From: an uncultured Flavobacteriaceae bacterium
GTDB lineage: Bacteria; Bacteroidota; Bacteroidia; Flavobacteriales; Flavobacteriaceae
DNA: 6,645 nucleotides
Reading direction: 5' to 3'
Assembly: GCA_945788155.1 (NCBI GenBank)
Contig: CALZKX010000025.1
Span: 1-6,645 of the forward strand
Made by a program: the position numbers and the translations under genes. Below, piece after piece: positions 1-6,645 of this stretch (positions within the stretch are counted from its first letter, which is position 1; each line of letters opens with the position of its first letter). The notes beneath the pieces were generated by a model that saw only the letters and a program-made list of their open reading frames with translations, had not been told where the DNA came from and did no database searches.

Positions 1-33
1 GGAAATAGATGGAATCAAAATCCAGGATATTAA
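1..33 (+). CDS. SusD/RagB-like glycan-binding lipoprotein, C-terminal end only (partial)
   Basis: Frame 1 of the first 33 bases reads GNRWNQNPGY followed by TAA at 31-33. A terminal Gln-Asn-Pro-Gly-Tyr is typical of SusD/RagB family proteins, the outer-membrane lipoproteins that cap a SusC TonB-dependent transporter and help bind the glycan. Only ten codons are present, so nothing can be said of its substrate from its own sequence. The glucan-degrading genes that follow closely support the reading, because susC-susD pairs usually head such loci. The stop lies 11 bases before the next gene's preferred start, as expected within an operon. The call rests on a short motif plus context. Confidence 0.72.
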   Translation, partial: GNRWNQNPGY

Positions 34-44
34 AAAATATTATT

Positions 45-2141
45 ATGAAAAAAATTAAATTTATAATTAGCACGTTTTTCGTATTACTTTTAATATGGAA
101 CTGTACCGACGATGAAAATCTAGATTTTTTAGATGATGTTGTCGCACCAACAAATGTAACAGCATTAATGCAAGTAACGCAAGACAATACAGGCTTAGTA
201 AATATTACACCTAATGCTGTTGGTGCTTCATTGTTTAATATTGTTTTTGGTGATGGAAATGAAACTCCAGTAGAAGTTGTTGCTGGCGAATCTGTTTCGA
301 ACACCTATGCAGAAGGTAGTTATACTGTAAGTATTGAGGCTGTAGGTATTACTGGTTTAAAAACCCAAATTGAACAACCACTGGTAGTATCTTTCAAGGC
401 ACCTGAGAATTTAGATGTGCTTATAGAAAACGATGTGGCAATTTCAAAACAAGTTAACGTTACGGCAAATGCAGATTTTGCCATATCGTTTGAAGTATAT
501 TTTGGAGAACCTGGAAATGATGATCCTGTAATAGCCAATATAGGTGAAACAGCATCTTATATTTATCAAGAACCAGGTACATATACTATTAGAACTGTCG
601 CTATGGGTGCCGCAATAGAAACGACAGAATATATAGAAGAATTTGTAGTAACCGAAATTTTACAACCTATTGCTTCTGCTCCTGCGCAACCTATTAGAGA
701 TGCTCAAGATGTTATTTCAATATTTAGTTCAACTTATACCGATGTGTCAGGAACTAATTATTTCCCAGATTGGGGACAAGGAGGTCAAGGTAGCGGTTGG
801 GCTTTGTTTGATTTGAATGGAGACGAGATGTTGCAATACATTAATTTAAGTTACCAAGGGATTGCCTTGGCTGATGGTACCTCTGTAGATGTTTCAGGAA
901 TGGAGTTCTTGCATATGGATGTTTGGACATCTGGAGATGCTACAAGAATAGAAACATCGCTAATTAATAATACTGCTGGAGGAGCTACTGAAGCGCCTGT
1001 TTGGAGTGATTTAACTGCAGGAGAATGGACAACTATTGAAATTCCAATTTCAGATTATACCGATCAAGGACTTACTGTTACTGAAATATTTCAACTGAAA
1101 TTTGTTGGAGATCCATGGGCAGCAGGAACAGTGTTTATCGATAATTTATATTTCTACAAACCATCAACAGTAGCAACAATGCCAGAGTACAATGCGCCAA
1201 CACCAACGTATGGAGCAGGAGATGTTATCTCTATCTTTAGCGATGCCTACACAAGTGTTGGCATAAGTGAGCTTAACCCTAATTGGGGACAAACAACAAC
1301 TTTAACCCCTGTTGATATAGCTGGAAATAACATTTGGTTATATGAAGCACTTAACTTTACAGGAATAGTAACGGATTATGGAAATCCCACCAACTTGTCA
1401 GGAATGGACTATGTGCATTTCGATTATTTTACACCAGATGTAACACAATTAGGCTTAAAAATTGTTAACACAGTAGTTGGTCAAGAAGATATTGCTTGGG
1501 TTTCAACTGTTGCTGAACCAGGTGTAAGAGGCACTTGGGTAAGTGTAACCATTCCATTAAATGACTTTGCCATTGATAGATCTGGAGTAACCCAATTATT
1601 GTTTGATACTGCTGGAGGTAGCGCAAAAGTGTATGTAGATAATTTATATTTCTACTCAGAAACTGGAACACAACCAATCGTTATAGCTCCAGAGCCTGTT
1701 ATAGATGCTAGTGATGTAATGTCTATTTTTAGTGATAGCTATACAAGTGTTGGCATAAGTGAACTAAACCCTAATTGGGGACAAACAACAACATTAACGC
1801 CTATAGATATTGGAGGGAATAATATTTGGCAGTACGATTTATTAAATTATACAGGTATTGTTACAGATTATGGCAACCCAACAAATTTATCGGGAATGAA
1901 ATTTGTTCATTTTGATTACTGGACACCAGATGCAACAGTTTTAGGCTTAAAAATAGTAAATACAGTTGTTGGTGAAGAAGATATTAAATTTGTGCCAAAT
2001 ATAGTAACCGGAACTTGGGTGAGTGTTACAATTCCATTGGGAGATTATAATATAGATCCTTCAGCAGTGACACAACTACTTTTTGATACAACTGGAGCTA
2101 GCGCTACAGTATATATTGATAACCTTTATTTTCATAATTAG
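45..2141 (+). CDS. Surface glycan-binding lipoprotein: two PKD-like domains and three tandem CBM-like modules
   Basis: A 698-residue protein that probably binds beta-glucan on the cell surface beside the SusC/SusD pair. The start at 45 is preferred over an in-frame ATG at 9: the latter overlaps the upstream susD end, while the former gives a standard leader (MKKIKF, hydrophobic core, Cys20). The box before the Cys (I-W-N) is not canonical, but TDDEN after it fits the acidic export signal of Bacteroidota surface lipoproteins. PKD-like beta-sandwich domains lie at about 33-116 and 118-205. Three repeated modules follow at about 222-371, 393-537 and 557-698; each starts near DV-x-SIFS, has a WGQ motif, and ends DNLYF, a pattern common in jelly-roll carbohydrate-binding modules. 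No catalytic motif was seen. Multimodular laminarin-binding proteins of this layout occur in marine Flavobacteriia. Laminarin as ligand is inferred from the GH16 neighbour; I cannot assign a CBM family number. Confidence 0.85.
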   Translation: MKKIKFIISTFFVLLLIWNCTDDENLDFLDDVVAPTNVTALMQVTQDNTGLVNITPNAVGASLFNIVFGDGNETPVEVVAGESVSNTYAEGSYTVSIEAVGITGLKTQIEQPLVVSFKAPENLDVLIENDVAISKQVNVTANADFAISFEVYFGEPGNDDPVIANIGETASYIYQEPGTYTIRTVAMGAAIETTEYIEEFVVTEILQPIASAPAQPIRDAQDVISIFSSTYTDVSGTNYFPDWGQGGQGSGWALFDLNGDEMLQYINLSYQGIALADGTSVDVSGMEFLHMDVWTSGDATRIETSLINNTAGGATEAPVWSDLTAGEWTTIEIPISDYTDQGLTVTEIFQLKFVGDPWAAGTVFIDNLYFYKPSTVATMPEYNAPTPTYGAGDVISIFSDAYTSVGISELNPNWGQTTTLTPVDIAGNNIWLYEALNFTGIVTDYGNPTNLSGMDYVHFDYFTPDVTQLGLKIVNTVVGQEDIAWVSTVAEPGVRGTWVSVTIPLNDFAIDRSGVTQLLFDTAGGSAKVYVDNLYFYSETGTQPIVIAPEPVIDASDVMSIFSDSYTSVGISELNPNWGQTTTLTPIDIGGNNIWQYDLLNYTGIVTDYGNPTNLSGMKFVHFDYWTPDATVLGLKIVNTVVGEEDIKFVPNIVTGTWVSVTIPLGDYNIDPSAVTQLLFDTTGASATVYIDNLYFHN
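708..1157 (+). repeat. CBM-like module A (divergent copy, residues about 222-371)
   Basis: First of three tandem protein modules in the surface lipoprotein. It shares the frame of the other two (DVISIFS at the start, WGQ, a Y-x-GI strand, a W-x-x-IEIP strand, FIDNLYFY at the end). However, it has a glycine-rich GQGGQGSGW stretch where the others have GQTTTLTP, and its middle section differs. The aromatic residues near the WGQ motif are candidates for sugar stacking. Confidence 0.75.
1221..1655 (+). repeat. CBM-like module B (residues about 393-537)
   Basis: Second tandem module. By hand alignment it matches module C at about 111 of 141 aligned residues (roughly 79 percent), with a four-residue insertion in B just before the GTWVSVTIPL strand. 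Conserved stretches include SVGISELNPNWGQTTTLTP and TGIVTDYGNPTNLSGM. Likely the product of an internal duplication. Confidence 0.85.
1713..2138 (+). repeat. CBM-like module C (residues about 557-698, C-terminal)
   Basis: Third module, ending at the protein's C-terminus with DNLYFHN. Near-duplicate of module B: shared segments are almost identical in protein. At the DNA level one 60-base block (1743-1802) is nearly identical to 1251-1310, while flanking codons have diverged mostly silently. Confidence 0.85.
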
Positions 2142-2153
2142 AAAAAATAGATC

Positions 2154-3065
2154 ATGAAAAAATTTAAATATATTTTAGTTTTAATTAGTGTTGTACTTTT
2201 TACAACATCATGTCAAGATGATGACTTTTCAGTAGGCGAGATTATTGCTCCAAGCAACATTGAAATGTCTGTTACTTATCTTGATGATATTGATGAAGAT
2301 GGAGAATTTGACGATGTAACAGATGCTCCTGGGTTAGGTAGTGGTTTAGTAAAGTTTTCTGCTACAGCAAATAATGCTATTACATTTCATTTCATAATAC
2401 AGAATGATACAAAACTTCAAAACGGAGGGTATGTAGAACACAATTTTACTGTTCTTGGTAACAATACATATACTGTAACTGTAATTGCTTTTGGCAATGG
2501 AGGGGTTTCTTCATCAAAAACATTTGAAGTTGATGTTCTAGCACTTTATGAACCTCCTGCAGAATTAATAACAATACTAAATAATAATAGTCAAAAATCA
2601 TGGAGAATTGCAGGCGATTTGCCAGAGCATTTTGGCTTAGGGCCTGTTGGAGGCACAAGATTTGGCGAATACTATCCTAATGGTAGTGATCAAACAAATG
2701 CTAAAGCAGATGCAGGTGTATACGACGACCGTTATATTTTTCATGAAGATGGCAGATTTGAACACATTACAAATGGAGATGTTTTCGGTCGAATTGGTCT
2801 AATAGAAGAACTAGGAGGATCTGGTGGAAATGTAGTAGGAGATGATCTTGAAGCCTACCAATACAATAATTATGAATCTACATATGCTTTAACTGCACCA
2901 GGAGGTGTTGAGACAATTAATCTTGGTGGTCTTGCCTTTATTGGATATTATATTGGTGGTGATCATAAGTATGAAATAATTAGTCGCTCTGCTAACGAAA
3001 TAGTACTACGCTCAACAGATGGAAACGGTCAGTTCGATTGGTGGTTTAGGTTAGTGCCAGAATAA
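2154..3065 (+). CDS. PKD-domain lipoprotein with unnamed C-terminal domain, putative second surface glycan-binding protein
   Basis: A 303-residue lipoprotein. The leader MKKFKYILVLISVVLFTTSC puts the lipidated residue at Cys20, and QDDDF after it fits a surface-export signal. Residues about 30-130 form a PKD-like domain opening with IIAPSN, as in the neighbouring lipoproteins, and carry an acidic loop at 44-54 (DxDxDG spacing). From Trp150 to the end is a separate domain with landmarks SWRIAGDLPEHFGLGP, then YDDRYIFHEDGRFEH, and a closing WWFRLVPE. I recognise this pattern as recurrent in flavobacterial glycan-locus proteins but cannot name the family; a beta-barrel or lipocalin-like fold is a guess. 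No catalytic motif is evident. The start is 12 bases after the previous stop, so co-expression is likely. Glycan binding or enzyme accessory work at the surface is inferred from position and architecture. Confidence 0.75.
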   Translation: MKKFKYILVLISVVLFTTSCQDDDFSVGEIIAPSNIEMSVTYLDDIDEDGEFDDVTDAPGLGSGLVKFSATANNAITFHFIIQNDTKLQNGGYVEHNFTVLGNNTYTVTVIAFGNGGVSSSKTFEVDVLALYEPPAELITILNNNSQKSWRIAGDLPEHFGLGPVGGTRFGEYYPNGSDQTNAKADAGVYDDRYIFHEDGRFEHITNGDVFGRIGLIEELGGSGGNVVGDDLEAYQYNNYESTYALTAPGGVETINLGGLAFIGYYIGGDHKYEIISRSANEIVLRSTDGNGQFDWWFRLVPE

Positions 3066-3075
3066 GAAAACCAAT

Positions 3076-3089
3076 ACCTTGCTTAAGGT
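3076..3089 (+). other. Small inverted repeat between lipoprotein and GH16 genes
   Basis: ACCTT at 3076-3080 and AAGGT at 3085-3089 are perfect complements around a GCTT loop, giving a 5-bp stem that ends 13 bases before the GH16 start. No T-tract follows, so it is not an intrinsic terminator. It could be a minor RNA processing or stability element, or chance. Confidence 0.25.
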
Positions 3090-3102
3090 TGCATAACAAG
3101 AT

Positions 3103-4242
3103 ATGTTTTTTATGATACAAAGAGTTAGTCACACATTTAGCCATAGCTTTTTAAGCAATTTTAAATTGTTAGTAATTTTTTTAGCTTTTTCATGTTCTAG
3201 TGGTGGAAATGACGATACCGTTATCAATCCACCACAGGACATAATTCCATCAAATTTAGTTTTGAATATTGAAATTTTTGGCGCAAATACTTCTAACCCT
3301 AATGGTGATGGTTCTGGGCAAGTTACGGTTGCAGCCTCAGCTACTAATGCTGCTAGATATGTTTTTAAGTTTGGTAATGATGAAGTTCAAAATACTAGTG
3401 GCAATACTAATTATACATTTGTAAATCAAGGCATTAACGACTATTTGGTTTCGGTTTTTGCTTATTCAAGCACAGGACAATTCATAAGTACATTTAAAAA
3501 TGTTACAGTTTATGTAAGTGATGGAACACAGTTGGTTTGGTCTGATGAATTTAATGTAGATGGAGCACCAGATAGCTCTAAGTGGAATTTTGAAATAGGA
3601 AATGGTTGCCCAGATTTATGTGGTTGGGGCAATGGCGAATCACAGTATTATACCGATAGAAGTGATAATGTAATAATAGAAAATGGTTTATTGAAGATTA
3701 CTGCTAAAAAAGAAACTTACGAAGGTTATAATTATACCTCTACCAGAATGACTACAAAGAATAAATATGAATTTACTTATGGTAAAATTGATGTTCGTGC
3801 AAGACTTCCCGAAGGAGGAGGAACTTGGCCAGCAATTTGGCTATTAGGAGCAAACATTGACACTGTTGGTTGGCCTGCATCTGGCGAAATTGATATCATG
3901 GAACATTGGGGACACAACCCAACTATAGTATCAAGTGCAACGCACACACCTTCTTGCTCTGGAGGTTGCCCTGACACTACTGTTGGAGAAACTACAGTTA
4001 CAGATTTTGCAACAGAATTTCATGTGTATGGGCTTGAATGGACCGAAAACAAACTTCAGTTCTTTCTAGACGATAATTTTTTATATGAGTATAACCCAAC
4101 AGTTAAAAATGCATCGACATGGCCTTTTGATAATCCTCAATTTTTTATTCTAAACATTGCTATGGGTGGAAATTGGTTTTCTATCGACCCAAATTTTTCG
4201 CAATCAACAATGGAGATTGATTATATAAGAGTATATCAATAA
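3103..4242 (+). CDS. GH16 family endo-beta-1,3-glucanase (laminarinase), surface lipoprotein with PKD-like domain
   Basis: A 379-residue enzyme predicted to hydrolyse internal beta-1,3 links of laminarin-type glucans. The GH16 domain spans about 144-379. The signature EIDIME gives Glu262 as nucleophile, Asp264 as assisting residue and Glu267 as acid/base; the extra Met is the beta-bulge form seen in laminarinases. Other family landmarks are GWGNGESQYYT (174-184), WPAIW (242-246), a His in SATHTPS and a terminal IDYIRVYQ strand. Four Cys (169, 173, 285, 289) could form disulfides. A PKD-like domain occupies about 47-137. The leader is atypical: about 20 residues precede the hydrophobic core, and AFSC at 28-31 is a loose lipobox followed by SSGGNDD. 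ATG at 3112 (Met4) is an equally possible start. It lies 37 bases from each neighbour. Mixed-linkage beta-1,3/1,4-glucan remains a possible substrate. Confidence 0.93.
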   Translation: MFFMIQRVSHTFSHSFLSNFKLLVIFLAFSCSSGGNDDTVINPPQDIIPSNLVLNIEIFGANTSNPNGDGSGQVTVAASATNAARYVFKFGNDEVQNTSGNTNYTFVNQGINDYLVSVFAYSSTGQFISTFKNVTVYVSDGTQLVWSDEFNVDGAPDSSKWNFEIGNGCPDLCGWGNGESQYYTDRSDNVIIENGLLKITAKKETYEGYNYTSTRMTTKNKYEFTYGKIDVRARLPEGGGTWPAIWLLGANIDTVGWPASGEIDIMEHWGHNPTIVSSATHTPSCSGGCPDTTVGETTVTDFATEFHVYGLEWTENKLQFFLDDNFLYEYNPTVKNASTWPFDNPQFFILNIAMGGNWFSIDPNFSQSTMEIDYIRVYQ

Positions 4243-4279
4243 ACTTTTTTGTCTGGGTTTTTTTAACAGTAAATATTTA

Positions 4280-6645
4280 ATGAATAATATAGAGCATAAC
4301 ATATTAAACAACGATACTACTATAGAAGTTGTAAAAATAAATAAGGAGAACTATTATAAAATTTCCAATAGCGATGCTATGCGGTCATTTTTTATGAGTA
4401 TTGTGAGCGACTCTAACCACTGGATGTTTATATCTAGTAATGGTGGTTTAACGGCTGGTAGAAAAAATGCTGAATATGCGTTGTTTCCATATTATACGGA
4501 TGATAAAATCACAGAATCAGCAGATATTACTGGAAGTAAATCTATTTTTTTAGTAGAGCAATATGGGAAATCTAAAATTTGGGAACCATTTTCAGATCGT
4601 TTTGATGGTTTGTATCAAATCACTAGAAACTTATATAAAAGCGAATATGGTAACAAAGTAATGTTTGAGGAAGTTAATCATGACTTAGACCTTACTTTTA
4701 GATACCAATGGAGTTCTAGTAATATTTATGGTTTTGTAAGAGAATCTACACTAATAAATCATAGCGAAGGCTCAGTAATAGTATCATTATTAGATGGTAT
4801 TCAAAACATCATGCCTTACGGCGTTGGAAGTGATTTGCAAAACCAAAGCAGTAATTTGGTCGATGCTTATAAACGTAACGAATTAGAAGAAAATTCAGGG
4901 TTGGGTGTTTTTGCTTTAAGCGCTATTATTGTAGATAAAGCAGAGCCTAGCGAAGCTTTAAAAGCAAATATTGCTTGGTCATTGGGATTGGAAAATCCAA
5001 AATATATACTGTCTTCATTACAATTACAAGCTTTTAGAAATCACAAACAAATCAATCAAGAAGTTGATGTAAAAGCCGAAAAAGGAGCTTATTTTTTAAA
5101 TGATACCATAGAATTACATCCTAAAGAGGAAAAGCAGTGGATGATAATTGCTAATGTAAATCAAAACCATTCCGAAATTACAGCTTTATCCAAGAGTATT
5201 CAGGAAGATTCTAACCTAATACATACAGTAAAGGATAATATAGATTTTGGAACACAACGTTTAATTGCACTTAATGGCTCTTCAGATGGCATCCAATTAA
5301 CCGAAGATAAGTTTAGGGATACCAGACATTTTTCCAATACATTATTCAACATCATGCGTGGTGGCATTTTTGATCATAATTATCAGATTGAGAAAAGCGA
5401 TTTTAAAAATTATATTTCAAAAGCAAATAAAAAAGTAGCAAGAAACAATGAAACAATCATTGATGGCTTGTCAGGTACCTTTACTCTTTTCAAACTTCGT
5501 GATTTAGCAAACAGCAGTAATGACCCAAACTTTAGGCGTTTATGTTTAGAGTATATGCCATTGCGTTTTAGTCGTCGTCATGGCGACCCAAGCAGACCTT
5601 GGAATAAATTTTCAATTAACACACGAAGCGAGGTTGATGGCTCTAAAATACTGGATTACGAAGGTAATTGGCGCGATATTTTTCAAAACTGGGAGGCTTT
5701 AGCAATTGCGTTTCCTGAGTTTATTGAAAGTATGATTCATAAATTTTTAAATGCAACAACCTTCGAGGGTTATAATCCGTATCGTGTAACAAAGGATGGG
5801 TTTGATTGGGAAACCATTGAGCCTGACGATCCTTGGTCATACATTGGATATTGGGGAGATCACCAAATTATATATTTGCTTAAGTTTTTAGAGTTTATTG
5901 AAGAGCGTAAACCTGGAAAATTGCAAGACTATTTTAATAAAGATTTTTTTGTTTATGCAAATGTTCCTTATAGGATAAAAGATTATAAAAGCATCATCAA
6001 CAATCCAAAAGACACGATAGAATTTGATGAATCATTGGACGCTAAAATTCGTCAGGAACGTTTAGAACTTGGTGCTGATGGAGCTTTGTTGAGAGATGAG
6101 AACAGATTTATTGTAAAAGTAAATTTCATTGAAAAAATATTGGCAACAACGCTTGCAAAACTCTCCAATTTCATACCTGAAGCTGGTATCTGGATGAATA
6201 CACAACGACCTGAATGGAACGATGCCAACAACGCTTTGGTTGGTAATGGCGTGTCAATGGTAACACTTTACTACTTACGTCGCTTCTTGGATTTCTTTAA
6301 AACAATTTTTGAAAATACAAATGATGATTCATTCGAGATTTCAACAGAATTGGTTGTATTCTACAACAAAATTCATGACACACTAACAACTCATAAAAAT
6401 TTGTTATCAAACAGTTTTAACGATGCTCAACGTATACAAATGTTAGAGCCATTACTTAAGGCAGCAAGTAATTATAGAAATCAAATCTACAATCATGCAT
6501 TTTCAGGACGAAAAGCCGAAATCTCATTACATAGTTTAAAAGATTTTGTAAATACAAGTCTTGAGTATTTAGAACATTCTATTCGTGCAAATAGAAGAAA
6601 GGACAATTTATTTCATGCCTATAATTTAATAACAGTTGATGACAA
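4280..6645 (+). CDS. Probable GH149 beta-1,3-glucan phosphorylase, cytoplasmic (3' end beyond window)
   Basis: An open frame of 788 codons from ATG 4280 with no stop before the window edge. There is no signal peptide or membrane segment, so it is cytoplasmic. The N-terminal half (to about 300) looks like the beta-sandwich of GH94-type phosphorylases, including GGLTAGRKNAEYALFPYYTDD (about 50-70) and FEEVNHDLDLTFRYQW. Catalytic-barrel landmarks are RRHGDPSRPWNKF (432-444), NWRDIFQNWEAL (463-474), YWGDHQ (524-529) and EWND (645-648). The last matches the DWND motif of cellobiose phosphorylases, where the second Asp is the general acid; here that is Asp648. GH149 enzymes, about 1,100 residues long, convert beta-1,3-gluco-oligosaccharides plus phosphate to glucose 1-phosphate. 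The family choice rests on recalled resemblance and the GH16 context; GH161 or another GH94-related family is possible. Roughly 300 residues are probably missing. Confidence 0.75.
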   Translation, partial: MNNIEHNILNNDTTIEVVKINKENYYKISNSDAMRSFFMSIVSDSNHWMFISSNGGLTAGRKNAEYALFPYYTDDKITESADITGSKSIFLVEQYGKSKIWEPFSDRFDGLYQITRNLYKSEYGNKVMFEEVNHDLDLTFRYQWSSSNIYGFVRESTLINHSEGSVIVSLLDGIQNIMPYGVGSDLQNQSSNLVDAYKRNELEENSGLGVFALSAIIVDKAEPSEALKANIAWSLGLENPKYILSSLQLQAFRNHKQINQEVDVKAEKGAYFLNDTIELHPKEEKQWMIIANVNQNHSEITALSKSIQEDSNLIHTVKDNIDFGTQRLIALNGSSDGIQLTEDKFRDTRHFSNTLFNIMRGGIFDHNYQIEKSDFKNYISKANKKVARNNETIIDGLSGTFTLFKLRDLANSSNDPNFRRLCLEYMPLRFSRRHGDPSRPWNKFSINTRSEVDGSKILDYEGNWRDIFQNWEALAIAFPEFIESMIHKFLNATTFEGYNPYRVTKDGFDWETIEPDDPWSYIGYWGDHQIIYLLKFLEFIEERKPGKLQDYFNKDFFVYANVPYRIKDYKSIINNPKDTIEFDESLDAKIRQERLELGADGALLRDENRFIVKVNFIEKILATTLAKLSNFIPEAGIWMNTQRPEWNDANNALVGNGVSMVTLYYLRRFLDFFKTIFENTNDDSFEISTELVVFYNKIHDTLTTHKNLLSNSFNDAQRIQMLEPLLKAASNYRNQIYNHAFSGRKAEISLHSLKDFVNTSLEYLEHSIRANRRKDNLFHAYNLITVDD

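Noticed and set aside
9..44. Twelve-residue N-terminal extension from the ATG at 9
   Set aside because: It overlaps the coding end of the susD-like gene and would place a non-leader peptide before a perfectly regular MKK lipoprotein signal starting at 45.
320..538. Minus-strand open frame of 72 codons, and similar ones at 1465-1677, 2446-2658 and 3777-3977
   Set aside because: All lie opposite well-supported coding sequence, are short, and encode no recognisable domain.
1221..2138. Internal repeats as a mobile element or CRISPR-like array
   Set aside because: The two units are in-frame protein modules with mostly silent DNA differences and no terminal inverted repeats or spacers; a domain duplication explains them.
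4249..4278. Bacteroidota-type promoter (TTG, then TA-rich box) before the phosphorylase gene
   Set aside because: The -7 box match is partial and would leave an almost leaderless transcript; in such AT-rich sequence this is expected by chance.
4243..4279. T-rich gap after the GH16 gene as a terminator
   Set aside because: There is a run of T at 4258-4264, but the only pairing found is four bases (AAAC with GTTT) around a long loop; no stable stem precedes the run.

Overview
The window is AT-rich and densely coded on the + strand. It looks like DNA from a (probably marine) member of the Flavobacteriia/Bacteroidota. The evidence is a SusD-type C-terminus at the left edge, lipoproteins whose acylated Cys is followed by acidic residues, PKD-like spacer domains, AT-rich gene starts with no clear Shine-Dalgarno sequence, and a GH16 laminarinase. 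The whole window reads as the interior of a polysaccharide utilization locus (PUL) for a beta-1,3-glucan such as laminarin.

Layout, left to right. Positions 1-33 hold the last ten codons and stop of a SusD-like glycan-binding lipoprotein gene. Positions 45-2141 encode a surface lipoprotein with two PKD-like domains and three tandem beta-sandwich, carbohydrate-binding-like modules; the last two modules are near-duplicates. Positions 2154-3065 encode a smaller lipoprotein with one PKD-like domain and a C-terminal domain that I recognise as recurrent in flavobacterial glycan loci but cannot name. Positions 3103-4242 encode a lipid-anchored GH16 endo-beta-1,3-glucanase with an intact catalytic motif. 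From 4280 to the right edge runs an open frame of 788 codons with no signal peptide. It resembles the large inverting phosphorylases of the GH94/GH149/GH161 group, most likely a GH149 beta-1,3-glucan phosphorylase, and it is cut by the window end.

Gaps between genes are 11, 12, 37 and 37 bases, with no convincing promoter or terminator inside, so one operon is likely. Proposed working order (inference): the SusD-like protein and the two PKD lipoproteins capture glucan at the surface, the GH16 enzyme cuts it into oligosaccharides, a SusC-type transporter (expected upstream, outside the window) imports them, and the cytoplasmic phosphorylase converts them to glucose 1-phosphate. The type of system is known. 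The less-described parts are the C-terminal domain of the second lipoprotein, the patchy duplication in the first, and the pairing of surface hydrolysis with cytoplasmic phosphorolysis.
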